Assembly: GCA_003342895.1 (NCBI GenBank)
Contig: PTFA01000198.1
Coordinates: 457,905 to 521,904, forward strand
Reading direction: 5' to 3'
Length of the DNA: 64,000 nt
Origin: Casuarius casuarius
Lineage: Eukaryota > Chordata > Aves > Casuariiformes > Casuariidae
The number at the start of each line of letters is the position of its first letter. Positions within the stretch are counted from its first letter, which is position 1. Under the pieces are notes generated by a model, which was not told the origin of the DNA, did no database searches, and saw nothing but the letters and a program-made list of their open reading frames with translations. Positions 38,633 to 49,990 of the stretch are shown piece by piece. The position numbers and the translations under genes were made by a program.

Positions 38633-39932
38633 GAAACCTAAACCAAAGGAGGGTGCTCTGAAAGATCTTGTTGGAAATTGTTTGCGTTAAAGATTACAGG
38701 TTCCACCTCTATGACAAATAGACAAACAAAGGAGTGCTGAAATTTGCCACACCAGTTTCACTGGAAAAAACATTATTCCGTCACTGATGAAAAGTAGGGA
38801 AAATCACAGAAAAAAATTGGAAGAAAAAGCAGGCGTAGAGCACGGTTTTAGCAATGTTGAGAAAACAGCTGCTTCTTTTTGACATGAACTCAAAATGCAG
38901 GATACTTTGTCAGGCAGATCCACTCATGCAGATCATTCCCTATGGAGACATTTTCATGGGGACATTGACTGGTGTAGTTGTTCGGGATAAGTATTTATTT
39001 GGAGCTAACAAGGAATATCTCTCTTTGGCAGTCACACAGTTGCTAAATGACAGTTGACTTTAACTTCTGAGTGCTTATTTCCAAACATTTGATATAGAAT
39101 GGCAAGAATAATATGGGAACATGAACTTCATTTTATATTGATATGTTGATTTTGTATAACTTGAAGAGATGCAGAACACTAAATTACCGGTGAAGATCAA
39201 TGATGAACACCCACTTTTACTTGGACAATCTCTCTTTGGTTGCAGAGAAGAGGCAAAGCTGAATAGTATGTCACCAGAATACCATCTTCAAATTTCAGAG
39301 GTAGGAAAACGAGGTAAGAGTCTCTAAAGCGCTGGCATTCAGACGTCCTTCGCTCCTCCAGGCTTAACTTTTGTTCTGGCAACTACAAATGTCTGGGTGA
39401 TCTTCTCCAGTCCCTCCTGGCTCTCAGTGTTGTAGGAACGGCAGCTGGGTTCAGCAGGGACCTGCATTAGCGCTTGCTGTCCTTGGCAGCCTGTATTTGG
39501 CAGCATGAGTGCAATGCATTTTCTTATTTGATATTGCATTTGAGTGATTGTTTTTAATGTAATTTATTTTCTTTCATGTGGTTTAGCTGTAGTTCTTGGT
39601 GATGGCAGTAATATCAATCTGTACTTCTTGTCAGCTATGGCTGATTTATATAATTTTTCAAATAATTTTTGAATGATACCTGATTGCTGTGTCCAGAGTC
39701 TGTGGGTTGGATTCATCTTTAATTTCTAGCACTTTTGAAGTATATAGTAAAATATTATAGCTGGCTGAGGGTACAGTTGCAGATAGAAGACCTTATAGTC
39801 TTAGAGGTATACCATGCACTTGCAGTTAGGTGCCTTTTGAGACCCATGCTGACATCTCTGCCCCGCACTGCGTTATGCCATATGTCCGTACCAGCCTGGG
39901 CAGAGCTCCCCACGCTGTGCTCTGTTTCTCAG

Positions 39933-40018
39933 TGCAGGCCCTTGCCGTATGTGTCCATAGCCCTGTCACTGACGCAGGGGTGGCTCGTGCTGCACAGACA
40001 GGGACTGATCACTGCTTG
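39933..40018 (+). other. Candidate exon bounded by good splice sites, coding status unclear
   Basis: GCTGTGCTCTGTTTCTCAG (acceptor, ending 39932) and CTTG|GTGAGTCC (donor, 40018/40019) enclose 86 bases that are GC-richer than their surroundings, with several CpG. Two frames are open across it, but neither translation resembles a known protein. It could be an exon of a long non-coding transcript or a chance pairing of sites. Confidence 0.15.
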
Positions 40019-40718
40019 GTGAGTCCCCTGGCCTCCACAGGTCAGGATCTGTGGTGTGCACTACCCGAACGTGCTTTTTTGGAGGTCTGTGTTTTTGAAT
40101 GCAGGCTATCTTAGCTGCAGACAGAAGAACACCTAAATAACTTGTGTTGAGGGAGTTTTTCCAGTTGGAACTTTGAAGTGATGGAGCTAGCCAGTTTGTG
40201 ACCTGAACTAAGAGTTTTATGATGTGACAGGACAATGTTGGAAAGATTTCCAGTAACGTTACACAGTTTTGTTTCACAATATTTTTCCAGTAGGAAGTGT
40301 TTGCTATTTTTTCTGTAGTGGAAAATTTTTATCCTCATACTCCCTTTTCTCCTTTTCTCCCAAAATAAAAATTTGTTTCCCTTAAGAATCAGGGCTTGAT
40401 TGCTGTAAAGTTTGCCCCAGAGGTGATTTTGACTGTAAGAGAGGATTTATTTCTTGGAAAATTTAATGATAATCTGAATGCATTCATTTGTGTTTTCTAC
40501 AGTTTGATTTTCTTCTTTGTTCTTTTAGTAAAATTCTGTGACTTCCTGTCCACCCAGAATAACAACTTTCTTCCAGCTTAGTTCTCTAAGAGGCAAAAGA
40601 TACTGTCCCGGATAGCTTTTGGAAGATATTGGTAGTTCTGTCAGGGAATCCCAGATCTTAGTTGAATTTCTAAACCTCTCTGCACTGCAGTGTACTCATT
40701 AGCAGTCCAACAGGAGGT

Positions 40719-40830
40719 ATCACAGAATGGTTGAGGTTGGAAGGGACCTCTGCAGATCATTTAGTCCAACCCGTCTGTTCAAGCAGGGTCACCTAGAGCA
40801 CGTTGCCCAGGATTGTGCCCAGATGGCTGG
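40719..40830 (-). mobile_element. CR1 LINE 3' fragment (avian type), antisense
   Basis: The plus strand reads ATCACAGAATGG, TTGAGGTTGGAAGGGACCTC, GCAGATCATTTAGTCCAACC, TTCAAGCAGGGTCACCTAGA, GCA.GTTGCCCAGGAT and GCCCAGATGGCT. This is the antisense of the CR1 3' end, where CACAGAAT is the inverted terminal octamer repeat. Matches are dense over about 110 bases, then stop abruptly near 40830, where the consensus would continue with TTTGAATATCTCC. Severe 5' truncation of this kind is the norm for CR1. This is the clearest evidence for a sauropsid, most likely avian, source. Confidence 0.88.
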
Positions 40831-40997
40831 ACTGTGTCCAGAAGACAGATTTCTGAACCTACTGTCCAAGCTGAAGCAGATAAGAGAATTATTTCCTGAA
40901 CTCTAAGGAACCATTGCAGAAATCCCCCAAACTCAGTGAACTAGTTGTGAAAGGCACTGTCTGTAGATCACAGCAGGATTTATAAAAGGCAAATTGG

Positions 40998-41045
40998 AAT
41001 TTTAGAGGTTGGAGTATAATCAATTTTAGAGGTTGGAGTATAATC
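40998..41045 (+). repeat. Exact 24-bp tandem duplication
   Basis: Two identical adjacent copies of a 24-base unit beginning AATTTTAGAGG (40998-41021 and 41022-41045) with no mismatch. Perfect identity points to a recent duplication or slippage event. Confidence 0.97.
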
Positions 41046-42073
41046 ATGGCTTCTTCCTATGTTAAAATATCATATCTTCCCAATAATGTATGTGCATGTA
41101 TGTTTGCCTATCCTGAGAAGAAAGGAAGAGGAGTTTCTTCAGTGAGATAGCTCTGGGTGAAACAGCTTCTACCTGTAGTGCCTATAGTGCTTTCTTCTAC
41201 TTATGCTTTAGATGGCAAGGTTTCAAATTCAAGCTCCACAGCTTCTTCCACTGTTAAGTTCTCACTGTTACACTGTCGACTGGATGTCAGAGCATGATTT
41301 TTCTATGTAGACGTCTGTGGGTGAATCTCGTGTACCTTATTTTCTTACATAGATGCAGCACTTTTGGTCATCATAGGAACTAGAGGAAAAAAGCTTTCTC
41401 TTGAGGTTTACTAGACTGAAAATATCTTGGATATTTTGTTCCATCTGAATTCTAGGTGTTCCAATTTTTGTTAAAAATACAGATACATGAGGGCAATTGT
41501 TCATTTCTTTGATCTGACCTTTGTGTGCACAGCCAAAGAAAGATTTGAAGTGTTGTAGTGGTTGTGTGTTAAGCCTTAGGAATATGTCTATCAAAAGTAA
41601 TGCCAATTAGGAGGTGGTGTAAATGAACAAATAATTTCTGCTTAAAGGGGACACTGATGTGACATGGACTGAAGAGAACAATAGAGTAAACTGAGTCCTC
41701 CAGGCAACCTGAGAATAATATAAAAACAGAAAACACTAAGCAAGCCTGAATGTTTGACTGAAATGGAGTTTATAACCATAGTTCAATATCCTCTATTGCA
41801 TATAAATATTCTATAACTTTAATTGACTCCAATATTGATTTGGTAAAACATTATTTAACTTAGCAACAAAATCGCATGTTTTACTCTATGGAAGCTGGTA
41901 AGAGAAATATGTTAATCTGTTACTGTATGCGGTATTGTTTTATCACTGAATTCCACACTTTTAATTTAGACACTTCAAAAAGATCCCTAAATGGAAACCT
42001 TTAACAAAGCACAAAGTGGTGTTATCTCTCTGTAATCTTCTCTCAAATACTTTCATTTGACTTCAAAATCTTT

Positions 42074-42150
42074 GTCCATTACCTGTGCGCCAACTTTCCC
42101 ACCTGTAAAATGTCTCTGCCTCTGCTGCTTTATAAATAGCTCATAGGAAA
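42074..42150 (+). repeat. MIR/CORE-SINE-like fragment
   Basis: TGTGCGCCAACTTTCCCACC, TGTAAAATG and CTGCCTCTGCTGCTTTATAA, then TCATAGGA, parallel the MIR sense strand (TGTGCCTCAGTTTCCCCATC, TGTAAAATGGGGATAATA, CCTACCTCATAGGG). Short and diverged. Confidence 0.45.
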
Positions 42151-42556
42151 AGAATTCTTTCTAATGAATATGAGAGGCTTTTTGGAGGTTCATGCTACAT
42201 CTTTATTTGGTCTAATTATATCCGACATTTCACAAGCGGCATATTCTTCATTTCATAGGCAAAACATCAGAAATAATTGGACCAAATGATCACAAAAACC
42301 CCAACAGAAAGTATTTTCTGTGAATGTTAGCTGCTTTTTATTAATAATTATCTTCATTAAATTTTACCAAATTTTATTATGAATCTATTTCCTGCCTATT
42401 GTTATTGAACTTTTAAAAACCAATGGACATTTGAATTTTCATGTGAGACTGCTGAACAATGCTTAAATTTGAGAAAATTTTAACTTGTTCAAGGACAAGT
42501 GATTCTTTCCTACCAACCCTTTCTGTTTCTAATAGAAAACAGCTATAGCTAGCAGG

Positions 42557-42580
42557 TATATATATATATATATATATATA
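42557..42580. repeat. (TA)12 microsatellite
   Basis: Twelve perfect TA units. Likely length-polymorphic and able to extrude a cruciform. Confidence 0.97.
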
Positions 42581-42999
42581 TTTTCTATTTTTCCAGGAGA
42601 GGTCACTCTTTCTCCTTTCTCTTGGCTGGTTCAGTCTATAGTAGCATACAGAATCCTTCTAGCTTACTATAGTAGACTGATGTTTTGCTTGAAGTATTGT
42701 TTGAATGCTGTCTGATATACATGAACGGCTCTGAACTGGGAGGATTAGTAACATTTGCTTGATATCAATATGGGAAAGTCTTAAAGAATTTTACGGAAAA
42801 TGATAATGTATCTCCAGGTTTCCATCAACCATCTGGTATAATTCTAGCAAAAGCCCATAATTCTCTCAAGTTCTATTATAGAATTATAAATGGAGGTTTT
42901 AAAAAGCAGAAACTAGAGAAGATGTCACTTAATTAAATTATACAACTTTTAAAGGAATTTCGAAGAATCCTAATGTTTTAACTCCATGTATTAGTGACA

Positions 43000-43091
43000 G
43001 AGTTTACTCTGGTGTCCAGCACTGGAATAATAATGCATCTCAATAGAAGTCAGTAAGAATTGCTCAGCCAACCTTCAGTTAGAGTAAACTC
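43000..43091. repeat. Palindromic repeat with perfect 11-bp arms
   Basis: GAGTTTACTCT (43000-43010) and AGAGTAAACTC (43081-43091) are exact inverted copies separated by 70 bases. The centre contains CTCAATAGAAGTCAGTAAGA, resembling the CTCCATTGAAGTCAATGGAG centre of sauropsid palindromic repeats. It is probably another member of that group; the arms alone are certain. Confidence 0.45.
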
Positions 43092-43895
43092 TCGCCAAAA
43101 CTGAGTCCTATAGAATATCTTCTTACATATTTATGAGTAAAGTTCTTTTTGACTTTTCTCAGTTCTGGCCATAGTAATGACTAGAAAACCCTCAGGATAT
43201 GGGTTCTGATTAATAAACTGAGCAGGTATGAAAAAGAAAATACATTGGGAATTTCTGTTTCAATCATTTCTTTCATTCCTATGTAAAATGAAATTCAATG
43301 GTTTAGATAACATAAAATCATACCCAGACTCATGCCCCAATTCAAGCCTAATCTAAAACAACTTCTGAGGTTGCAACAACATGTTTGATTTCCTTGCCTT
43401 TTAAGTAATTTTTCATTTTCACACTCCTCTGCACTCCTAAGTCCCCAGTGATGTAGAAGCAGGAAAAAAAAACCCAACTCAAAACCAGAACACTGTGCGG
43501 CTGCCTAGTCACAACATTGCATGATCCCTGTTGGATTGGCAGTCTCCCAAAACCAGCCTGTCTCAGGAGATTACTGGTTCAGTTTTGCAGACTCAGGAAA
43601 TTTAGATCTACATCCAAATGCTGGAGTTCCAATTTAAACTTGGCTGCATGCATGAGATATGTGCACGACTCTGCTAGTCCTGCTTCTATATTGTCTATAC
43701 AGTAAAAGATGGAAGAAAAGAGCAACAGAACCCAGTGTGAGCATCTCTGTATTTGGAAGTTCACACGCTCCTTTTGCTTCTTTTTACGTCAAAGTTTAGG
43801 ATTCTAAAATAAATGGAAAAGTCATATTTTCCATAGATTAATTTTTTAAGGATTTACTACTTTTTTTTATTGTTGTTCCTCAACATCGCCAGCTC

Positions 43896-44045
43896 TCATG
43901 CAATGATGTGACCAGCTGGATCCCGATGGCTGTGAGGCCTGGTGGTAATACGTTTGATTTTAACCACAGATGTCAGTTGCCATCTTGTTCCTTCTGCCTG
44001 GAAGGTTCCTGCTGGACAGAAGAAAATTATGTCAGGATTGAAATG
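43896..44045 (-). other. Candidate 3'-terminal coding exon, unidentified
   Basis: On the minus strand a strong acceptor (CATTTTTTTCCTTTTTCAG, ending at 44046) is followed by 49 codons and a TGA (stop at 43896-43898). The translation starts HFNPDIIFFCPAG, continues with a GTRWQLTSVV segment and ends in a basic, histidine-containing tail. The G+C content is higher than that of the flanking sequence. The open frame continues upstream of the acceptor to 44279, where the translation becomes F/Y/H-rich and noise-like, consistent with intron. No family is recognised and no donor is needed for a last exon. Chance remains quite possible. Confidence 0.2.
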
Positions 44046-44049
44046 CTGA

Positions 44050-47000
44050 AAAAGGAAAAAAATGTTTAGGCATACAGGACGTGTATGTGAATTCATACTT
44101 GAATTTGAATCCTTTGGGGAAAAGTGCCTTTTGTTTAATTGTTTGCACCTCTGAGGGAGATAAGAGCTGAACTCCTTTAAGTGCCTCCAAACATGAAAAC
44201 AACAGAAATAATAAATAAAAATAAGGGTAGTCTCCTTACTCCATTCCACCATTTTGTTATTGAAGGAAAACACTGTCAAAAGAAGACTGCAAATACGCCA
44301 TCAAATCAAGTTCCTAATAAACTAGAGCTGTAGCAAGCTGTCTCTCTACCAGAGGTGTGAAGAATGAGAACATGTCCTTTGAACACATAAACCATCTGCT
44401 CTCTATGCAACAGGCAGGCTCCTCATCATAAAACTCAAAGCGCCTATGTTGCTATATCCCTCATTCCCTACAGGGATATATAAATATTCAACTTGAGCAT
44501 CAGAACAGTTCTGCACAGAGACAGCACTGGTGAACAGTGAACTGGCTTCTCTATTACCCTTTTGTTAACCTTTAACTTCTGCTTTCCTATTACCTACCAA
44601 AAGCAAGCATTGATAACTACTGTGTGGCTGGATCTATATGCTATCATCAATATCTGCTTCATGAGCCAGAGAGGAGCATATATTATTGGGGTTTAAGCTA
44701 GAGTGAAAAGCTGTGCAAGGAAGAATATTACCAGAGAAGGGGCTGTTCTTGGATTCATTCCACTGTGTGCGTGTTTCTTTTCTTTTCTTTTTTTTTTTTA
44801 AGGTAATTGCCAGATAGAATTCATAGAATATTTTACTTTTCCTAATGTAGGATCTGCTAGAATTGCAAGCCTGTCTTTACTAAATTTGTTACTAAAGCCT
44901 AACCAGCTTCCTATTTACTGTATTTATTTGTACATTACTTCAGGCAATCTTGCTGAACGTGTCACTTCAGCACTGGCTAAAGGGGTGCTCCAAGTCCTGC
45001 AAGACTGAGTTAGGGCTTTGGGGAGCTGGGACAGTTAAAAGAGCAGGCAGGTGAAATGTTACCTGAGTCCCTTTATGGATGTGCACTGCAACACATTAAC
45101 TTACTGCAGGTTGACTTGCTTGTTCACATTTTTTACTTTGTAATATGGAAAACTTTTCTAATCTTTATGCCTGTTTGTGGTATATTCTAATTAAAAATGT
45201 ACACTAACTTCACTTCCATAATGGTTCAATATATCTGTATTGATATAGGGTCTATACGCAGTAAATTCTCTTAAAGGAGCTACCTTACAGTTTTGATAGC
45301 ATATTGTGCTGAAGACTGTTTTTCTTTTAAGGAACATCTTAACCTTCCATGATGACATTTCAGGAAATATTCTCTTTGCTACAAGGCCTGGAGTCAGAAG
45401 TGCTGCTTCCTATTGCCTCTTTCATTCTAGTGACACTACTGACTTCTCTGCCCGGATGTTAAAAATCTCCAGTCCTTCTACCACACAGCTCCTATCCATG
45501 CATGATTGCTCTGAGCTATTTAGCAAAGTTCTTAGCTTGCCCATATGCAATTTCCTGTTAAAAACACAGTTTTGCTGCACTGCCTTTACAGTGAAAGTCA
45601 AAATGACATGTGGAGTGTAGCCAGTATTATCTCAGTGCATGTCCACCTGACCGCCTCTGGCTGCTTTCTGCCTCTAGCAGTCTTCAGTATTCAGAAAACA
45701 TTTAAATAAACTAGCAGGCAAAGGTTGTAGTTTTATTTGTCTGTTTATCTAAACTATCAGTGACTCCAACACCGCTCAAAAATATGAACGTGGATACTTT
45801 CTTTAGTTGCATGAATCAAATTCAAATGAATGAACTCACTCATTTGAGTAGAGATCAGGAAATGTGTATATGATTGTAACTAGAGGAGAGTCATACAGCT
45901 GTGAGTTTGTGCTAGCTGTCCCAGCCAGCAAATGTATACAACTCCCGATTCCCAGAGGAGATTATGATGTAATAGACAGGATTTGGACTCATCCACAATT
46001 TAAAGAAACCTGATTTAAAACTGGTCAAAAATAAGACTTTCTCTGGGGAAGATTTCATCTATTTTTTCTTCTGGTGATTTTTTTTTTTTATTTGGAATTG
46101 GAAACTTTTGGAAAAAAAATGTGACCGTGCAGCAAGTATTGATGAATAAGTCTGTTATCACCTTCTGGTAGTTTAAAGGGGGGATCAGAGATGAGAGAAT
46201 TTTGGGAGGTGAAATAGGTGGCTAGAGTGCAGTTGTCATGGACATAGGGAGTCCATTTCATACTTCAGTAGTTCTTCTTTCTTGGCTCTGTCCTCCATGG
46301 CATGTAAATAGTGCCATGGTTGTCATATTTTCCTCCTGTTTGCCTCCCTTTTCTTTCCCTTGCAATCACTATGGAATTAATGTTTGGCAATGTGACTTTT
46401 CAATGCTATCTACTGTATCAACCAGTGGTAGACTGCGTAGCTACCGCTCCTGTTTTTTTCTATGTATCCTTCCTAAGGAACAGTGACTGTGAGGAGAAAG
46501 GAGTGTTTTCCTCAGAGGAAGCAAAATATCAAGTGCAGAGAAGAGACGGGCTTCAGTATGAGAACATTTTAGAGGAGTAAGCTTATCTTTCTCACATGTA
46601 CATACCTTGTTTCATCACATTCTTATTTAGTAGGTGGCAGCTCTGGATATAGCTCATAGGAAGAGGAAGCTCTTAAACACCTCTGGCCAAAATGTGCAGG
46701 AGCGTTATTTGGGATGAGCGTGAGTCTGAGTTTCAAGCTGTTGCTGAGCTTTGAACATATTAGAACATCCGAAAGCGGAATCATGGCAAGGCAGTTTAGT
46801 TCACATCTTGGGGTGGAATTAATACAGTGCTAAAAACCTGTACAAACACGTATTTTGTTGAAAGTACATGCTTGTAAACAGTGGACTAGAGACCATCTCA
46901 TCCAGTTTCTTCTGGCATCTCCTGCTTTTCCAGACTAGCTGGCCCATCTTAGGAAATTTCATACAATTTGGAAACATCAAGAGCTTCAAAATAGACTCAT

Positions 47001-49455
47001 GAAACAACAGCAACCATATTGACACCACCAGAAATAGGAATGAGGCCAGCAAAAGCAGAGGCTGCACGTGCACAAAGGGTATAGTAACTTGAGAACTAAG
47101 CCAGGTTAAAAAAGGAATATTCCTGGATATTGAGTTGGGACCTTGGATGTCACCCCGAGGAGGTGGCAGTAAGACAGGGAGAACCTTAATTAATGATGAT
47201 AGCTATTGATACCTATTATGTGACTTATGTGTATTAAAGTAGTTGTCTCCATTCATTTTCTTATGGACAGGTTGTCACCTTACTAAATTCAGGATTGTTG
47301 GTGACAAGCAACATAAAATAAGGTCATCTCACAAGCAAGAGGTGAACTGAATGAATATTTATGTGTATACTCTGCAAGATCTTAGCTATGTAGCTGTTTT
47401 TTACAGAATTCCACCAAATCACAAACCACTCCTGCCGATCTCATTTTAAGATCAGAAATCAGCAAAACATGCTCCTGATTGAAACAACTCACTTGCCAAA
47501 TCTAAATGCTTCATTTTTTGTTCTGTGTATTATAATGTAAAGTAAAACTAGACAATACAAAATTTTGATAATTATGAAATATCAAATCATTTTAAAATGG
47601 AAAATTGTTGCCTATCTAGATACCATTACCAAAGCAATATGTTTGTAAGCTACAAGAAAAAAAACTGACATTGATTTTTTTTATTTGCACCAGTATAAGG
47701 CACTGATATATTTATAAAGACAATCTGTATATGAAATGACAAATTTTCAAAACTGATTCTTCACAGTTTTTCTCTGCTAAATTTCATCTTAGTAACAAAA
47801 CAAGAGGTTATACTCTGTTTGTGTGATACAGATTTGATAGTATCTATATTGATAGATCTGTAAAAGCATATTTAAACAGCACATTTACTGAAAGAACTAA
47901 TAATGTACCTTTTCAGAGTTATCTGAAGAGAGGAACTGTTTGTGTGGCAATAGAACAAATATTATATATCTTTAAAAGCTTGAAGTATTTTCATGACTGC
48001 ATTCCAGAACACACAGCTTCTTAAATAAAACCTCTGGTGATTTAAATAATACTACAATAGGGTAGTCTTTCACAAATTGATTTCCCTCCCCTTTCGCTTC
48101 CCAGAGAATTCCATTGAAAGAGTACTTAATTGAGGACATTTTCTTTACTGCATTTTTCCTTTTCTTTTTAAAGGTTTGGAGCTTTGTTCTAAGTGTTTTA
48201 CTTGTAATCAAGAAATGTGTCAAGTCTGTTGCCAATTAGTGTAGCTGATGTGAAAATTGATTGGGTCCTGGGAAAGATGGCTAAGCCTTATAAAACAACA
48301 AAACAGTGCAAGAGAGGAGTTGAGAAGAGAGGCAAGAAGCAGCAACAAGAAATCAACTATATCAGTTTGTTACAAGGCCAAAGGGATTTAAAAATAAATA
48401 TGCCGGGCTGGCTTGAGAAATTTTTCTTCAGCATGAAACGGTGTTTTTAGATCCCCACTTTGAAGCCTGGCTTGTACTGCAGAATATTTCTTTGTGTGGG
48501 CTGAGCACAGGCAGTGGCCAGACCCCTCCGTGTGCGGGGGTGCAGATACCCCAGCAAGGGTACGGCTCTGCCGGGTGAAGACAACTTTTCCTCAGTTTTC
48601 CTTGTCTTGTCAGAGCCCTTTCTTTTGGTCAGCAGAGGGATGCAGCTATGCTGCCATCTAGTATGTTTATAGGAGGGGGCTCTGCTGAAGTAGCAACAGA
48701 GGCAGAAGTTCTGTAGTGTAGGCTTTAAAGCCTTCAAGGCTTCAAAGTAGGAGGAAAGTTTCCTGGTATAAGCAGATAATAATAATAATAAAAATCTAGG
48801 GGAAAATTCAGACAGAAGACAATCATTTTTGAGACTCTTACATGTTGTATAATATATATGTATTATATGTTCAATATGTATTATGCGTATAACGATACAT
48901 TATTATACAGGGTTCTTCTGTCACACAGAAGAAAATGTAATGTTTGCAGTAAGACACTTTCACGAAGTTTGCTTTGAACGTGGTACAGCATGTCAGGGCT
49001 AGACTTTGAGCTGTCAGATATATCATCAATTGGACGAAACACAAGCAGACTTTGACTGTGGGTGATGCAGAAAACCTTACGGAAGCCTTTAAGGGAGCAG
49101 AGTGCAAAGCCTGTGTGTTCAGGCCTGTGCTTCGATCCCTGTGTTACTGTGTATCTTGAGTGCATCAGATTTACTGCATCGCATTGGTTATGTTTCCTGC
49201 AAATATAAGAGTTCCCGTAATGACTCGAAAGAAAAGCACAGCTAGCTCATTTTTCTGTCATTGCGGAAGATGGCGAGGCGACACCGGGAGTGGGTCAGAC
49301 TTCATTAAAATGGTGCTTTCCTCTCACAGAGAAGTTATCAGTTGCATAAAACATAACTTGCTGCTTTGTTTGGTTTTGTTTTCAGAAAGGAGGCTGGGTT
49401 AAAGTATCATGACTGATACTTTCTGAAACTATAAGATCATTTTGCAACTGTTTTG
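44050..49455. other. Non-coding DNA, no gene recognised
   Basis: A pyrimidine simple tract (44776-44801, TTTTC units then a T run), a short (AAT)n at 48777-48793 and an AT-rich, partly palindromic stretch at 48844-48905 are visible. 47440-47960 is AT-rich and free of recognisable repeats. 46311-46580 (plus) is discussed under findings. 48461-48640 is GC-richer with several CpG and a 96-codon minus-strand frame of no known family. Confidence 0.5.
48844..48905. repeat. AT-rich sequence with short inverted words
   Basis: About 60 bases of TATA, ATGTATTATATG and CAATATGTATTATGCG-like words with several short inverted repeats. Low complexity, without a defined unit. Confidence 0.6.
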
Positions 49456-49460
49456 ATTTT

Positions 49461-49525
49461 GACCTCTACAACATCCTGTGCCACGGAGTGGCACAACTTA
49501 GTTAGGCGCTCTGTGATTATCGTCG
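49461..49525 (-). mobile_element. Probable old CR1 fragment, antisense
   Basis: CTCTACAACATCCTGTG, CCACGGAGTGGCACAACTTA and GTTAGGCGCTCTGTGA follow the order of an antisense block in several CR1 subfamilies (ACATCCTGTGGCAATGAG, TTCCACAGGTTAATTATGCG, CTGTGTGAA). Only this block is recognisable, so the call is moderate. Confidence 0.4.
49477..49495. repeat. Perfect 8-bp stem hairpin
   Basis: TGTGCCAC, a GGA loop and GTGGCACA form an exact inverted repeat. It lies inside the probable CR1 fragment, whose consensus is not a perfect palindrome here, so it probably arose by mutation. Confidence 0.9.
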
Positions 49526-49794
49526 AAAACGCAGAAAGTATTATATCACTGCACTGAGAAGGTTTTCCTGACGTTTTCCTCTGTGTGAGGTGAGTTCAGA
49601 TAGACCCACGTACCAGGAGACAAATACGACTTACTGTAAGCTCAGCATATCCTATAGCACATGCTGATTCTTTGCTTCCTATCCAGACAGGGATCTGCCT
49701 CAGTTTGTGAAAAGTGAACAAAAAGGGTGTCATTTCTGCCTAAAACCGTGTAGGAATTTCAGCTAAGAGAAAGTCAGAAGAGCTGGAAACCCAG

Positions 49795-49990
49795 TGAACG
49801 ACCGGTAGGAGCAGGGGGAGGAAGGCAGCGTGCCCCGGGCTGCGCCCGCCGGGCAGAGGAAAGCGTGGGGGCTGCGGGGAGGCGGAGGCAGCCCGGCACG
49901 GGGTCGCAGCAGCCGCTGCGCCGGAAGGGGGGCGTCGGAGCCCTCTCTGGCCTCCCTTCCCTGCGTTTGTGCCCTGGGGAAACTAACCGA
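49795..49990. promoter_or_regulatory. Small CpG island-like segment
   Basis: About 18 CpG fall within some 145 bases (49797-49940) at very high G+C. The rest of the window is AT-rich and CpG-depleted. A G-rich run (49867-49888: GGGGG, GGGG, GG, GG, GG with short spacers) could form a two- or three-layer G-quadruplex. Such segments often mark promoters or first exons in vertebrates. No initiator, TATA box or first exon with a good donor could be fixed on either strand. Open frames across it (minus 49774-50013, plus 49830-50024) are R/P/G-rich, as expected from base composition, and are not called as genes. It is short of a standard 200-bp CpG island. Confidence 0.55.

Larger units (their letters stand above)
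35170..39925. other. Non-coding DNA, no gene recognised
   Basis: Besides the MIR at 36924 and an A16 run at 38617-38632, nothing is identified. 37505-38132 has overlapping open frames on both strands in slightly GC-richer sequence with no family signature. 38854-39057 (plus, 67 codons) shows no domain. Confidence 0.55.
40831..43890. other. Non-coding DNA, no gene recognised
   Basis: Contains the tandem duplication, MIR piece, (TA)12 and palindromic repeat listed separately. 42160-42480 is AT-rich, repeat-free and of the look often seen in conserved non-coding elements, but that cannot be judged from one sequence. No gene was found; the 89-codon minus-strand frame at 41337-41606 has no motif. 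Confidence 0.5.

Noticed and set aside
42557..42580. (TA)12 as a TATA promoter
   Set aside because: A pure dinucleotide repeat with no downstream initiator or exon; it is a microsatellite.
49477..49495. Hairpin as a terminator or small-RNA precursor
   Set aside because: The 8-bp stem is far too short for a microRNA precursor, rho-independent termination does not apply in a vertebrate, and it lies in a probable CR1 fragment.
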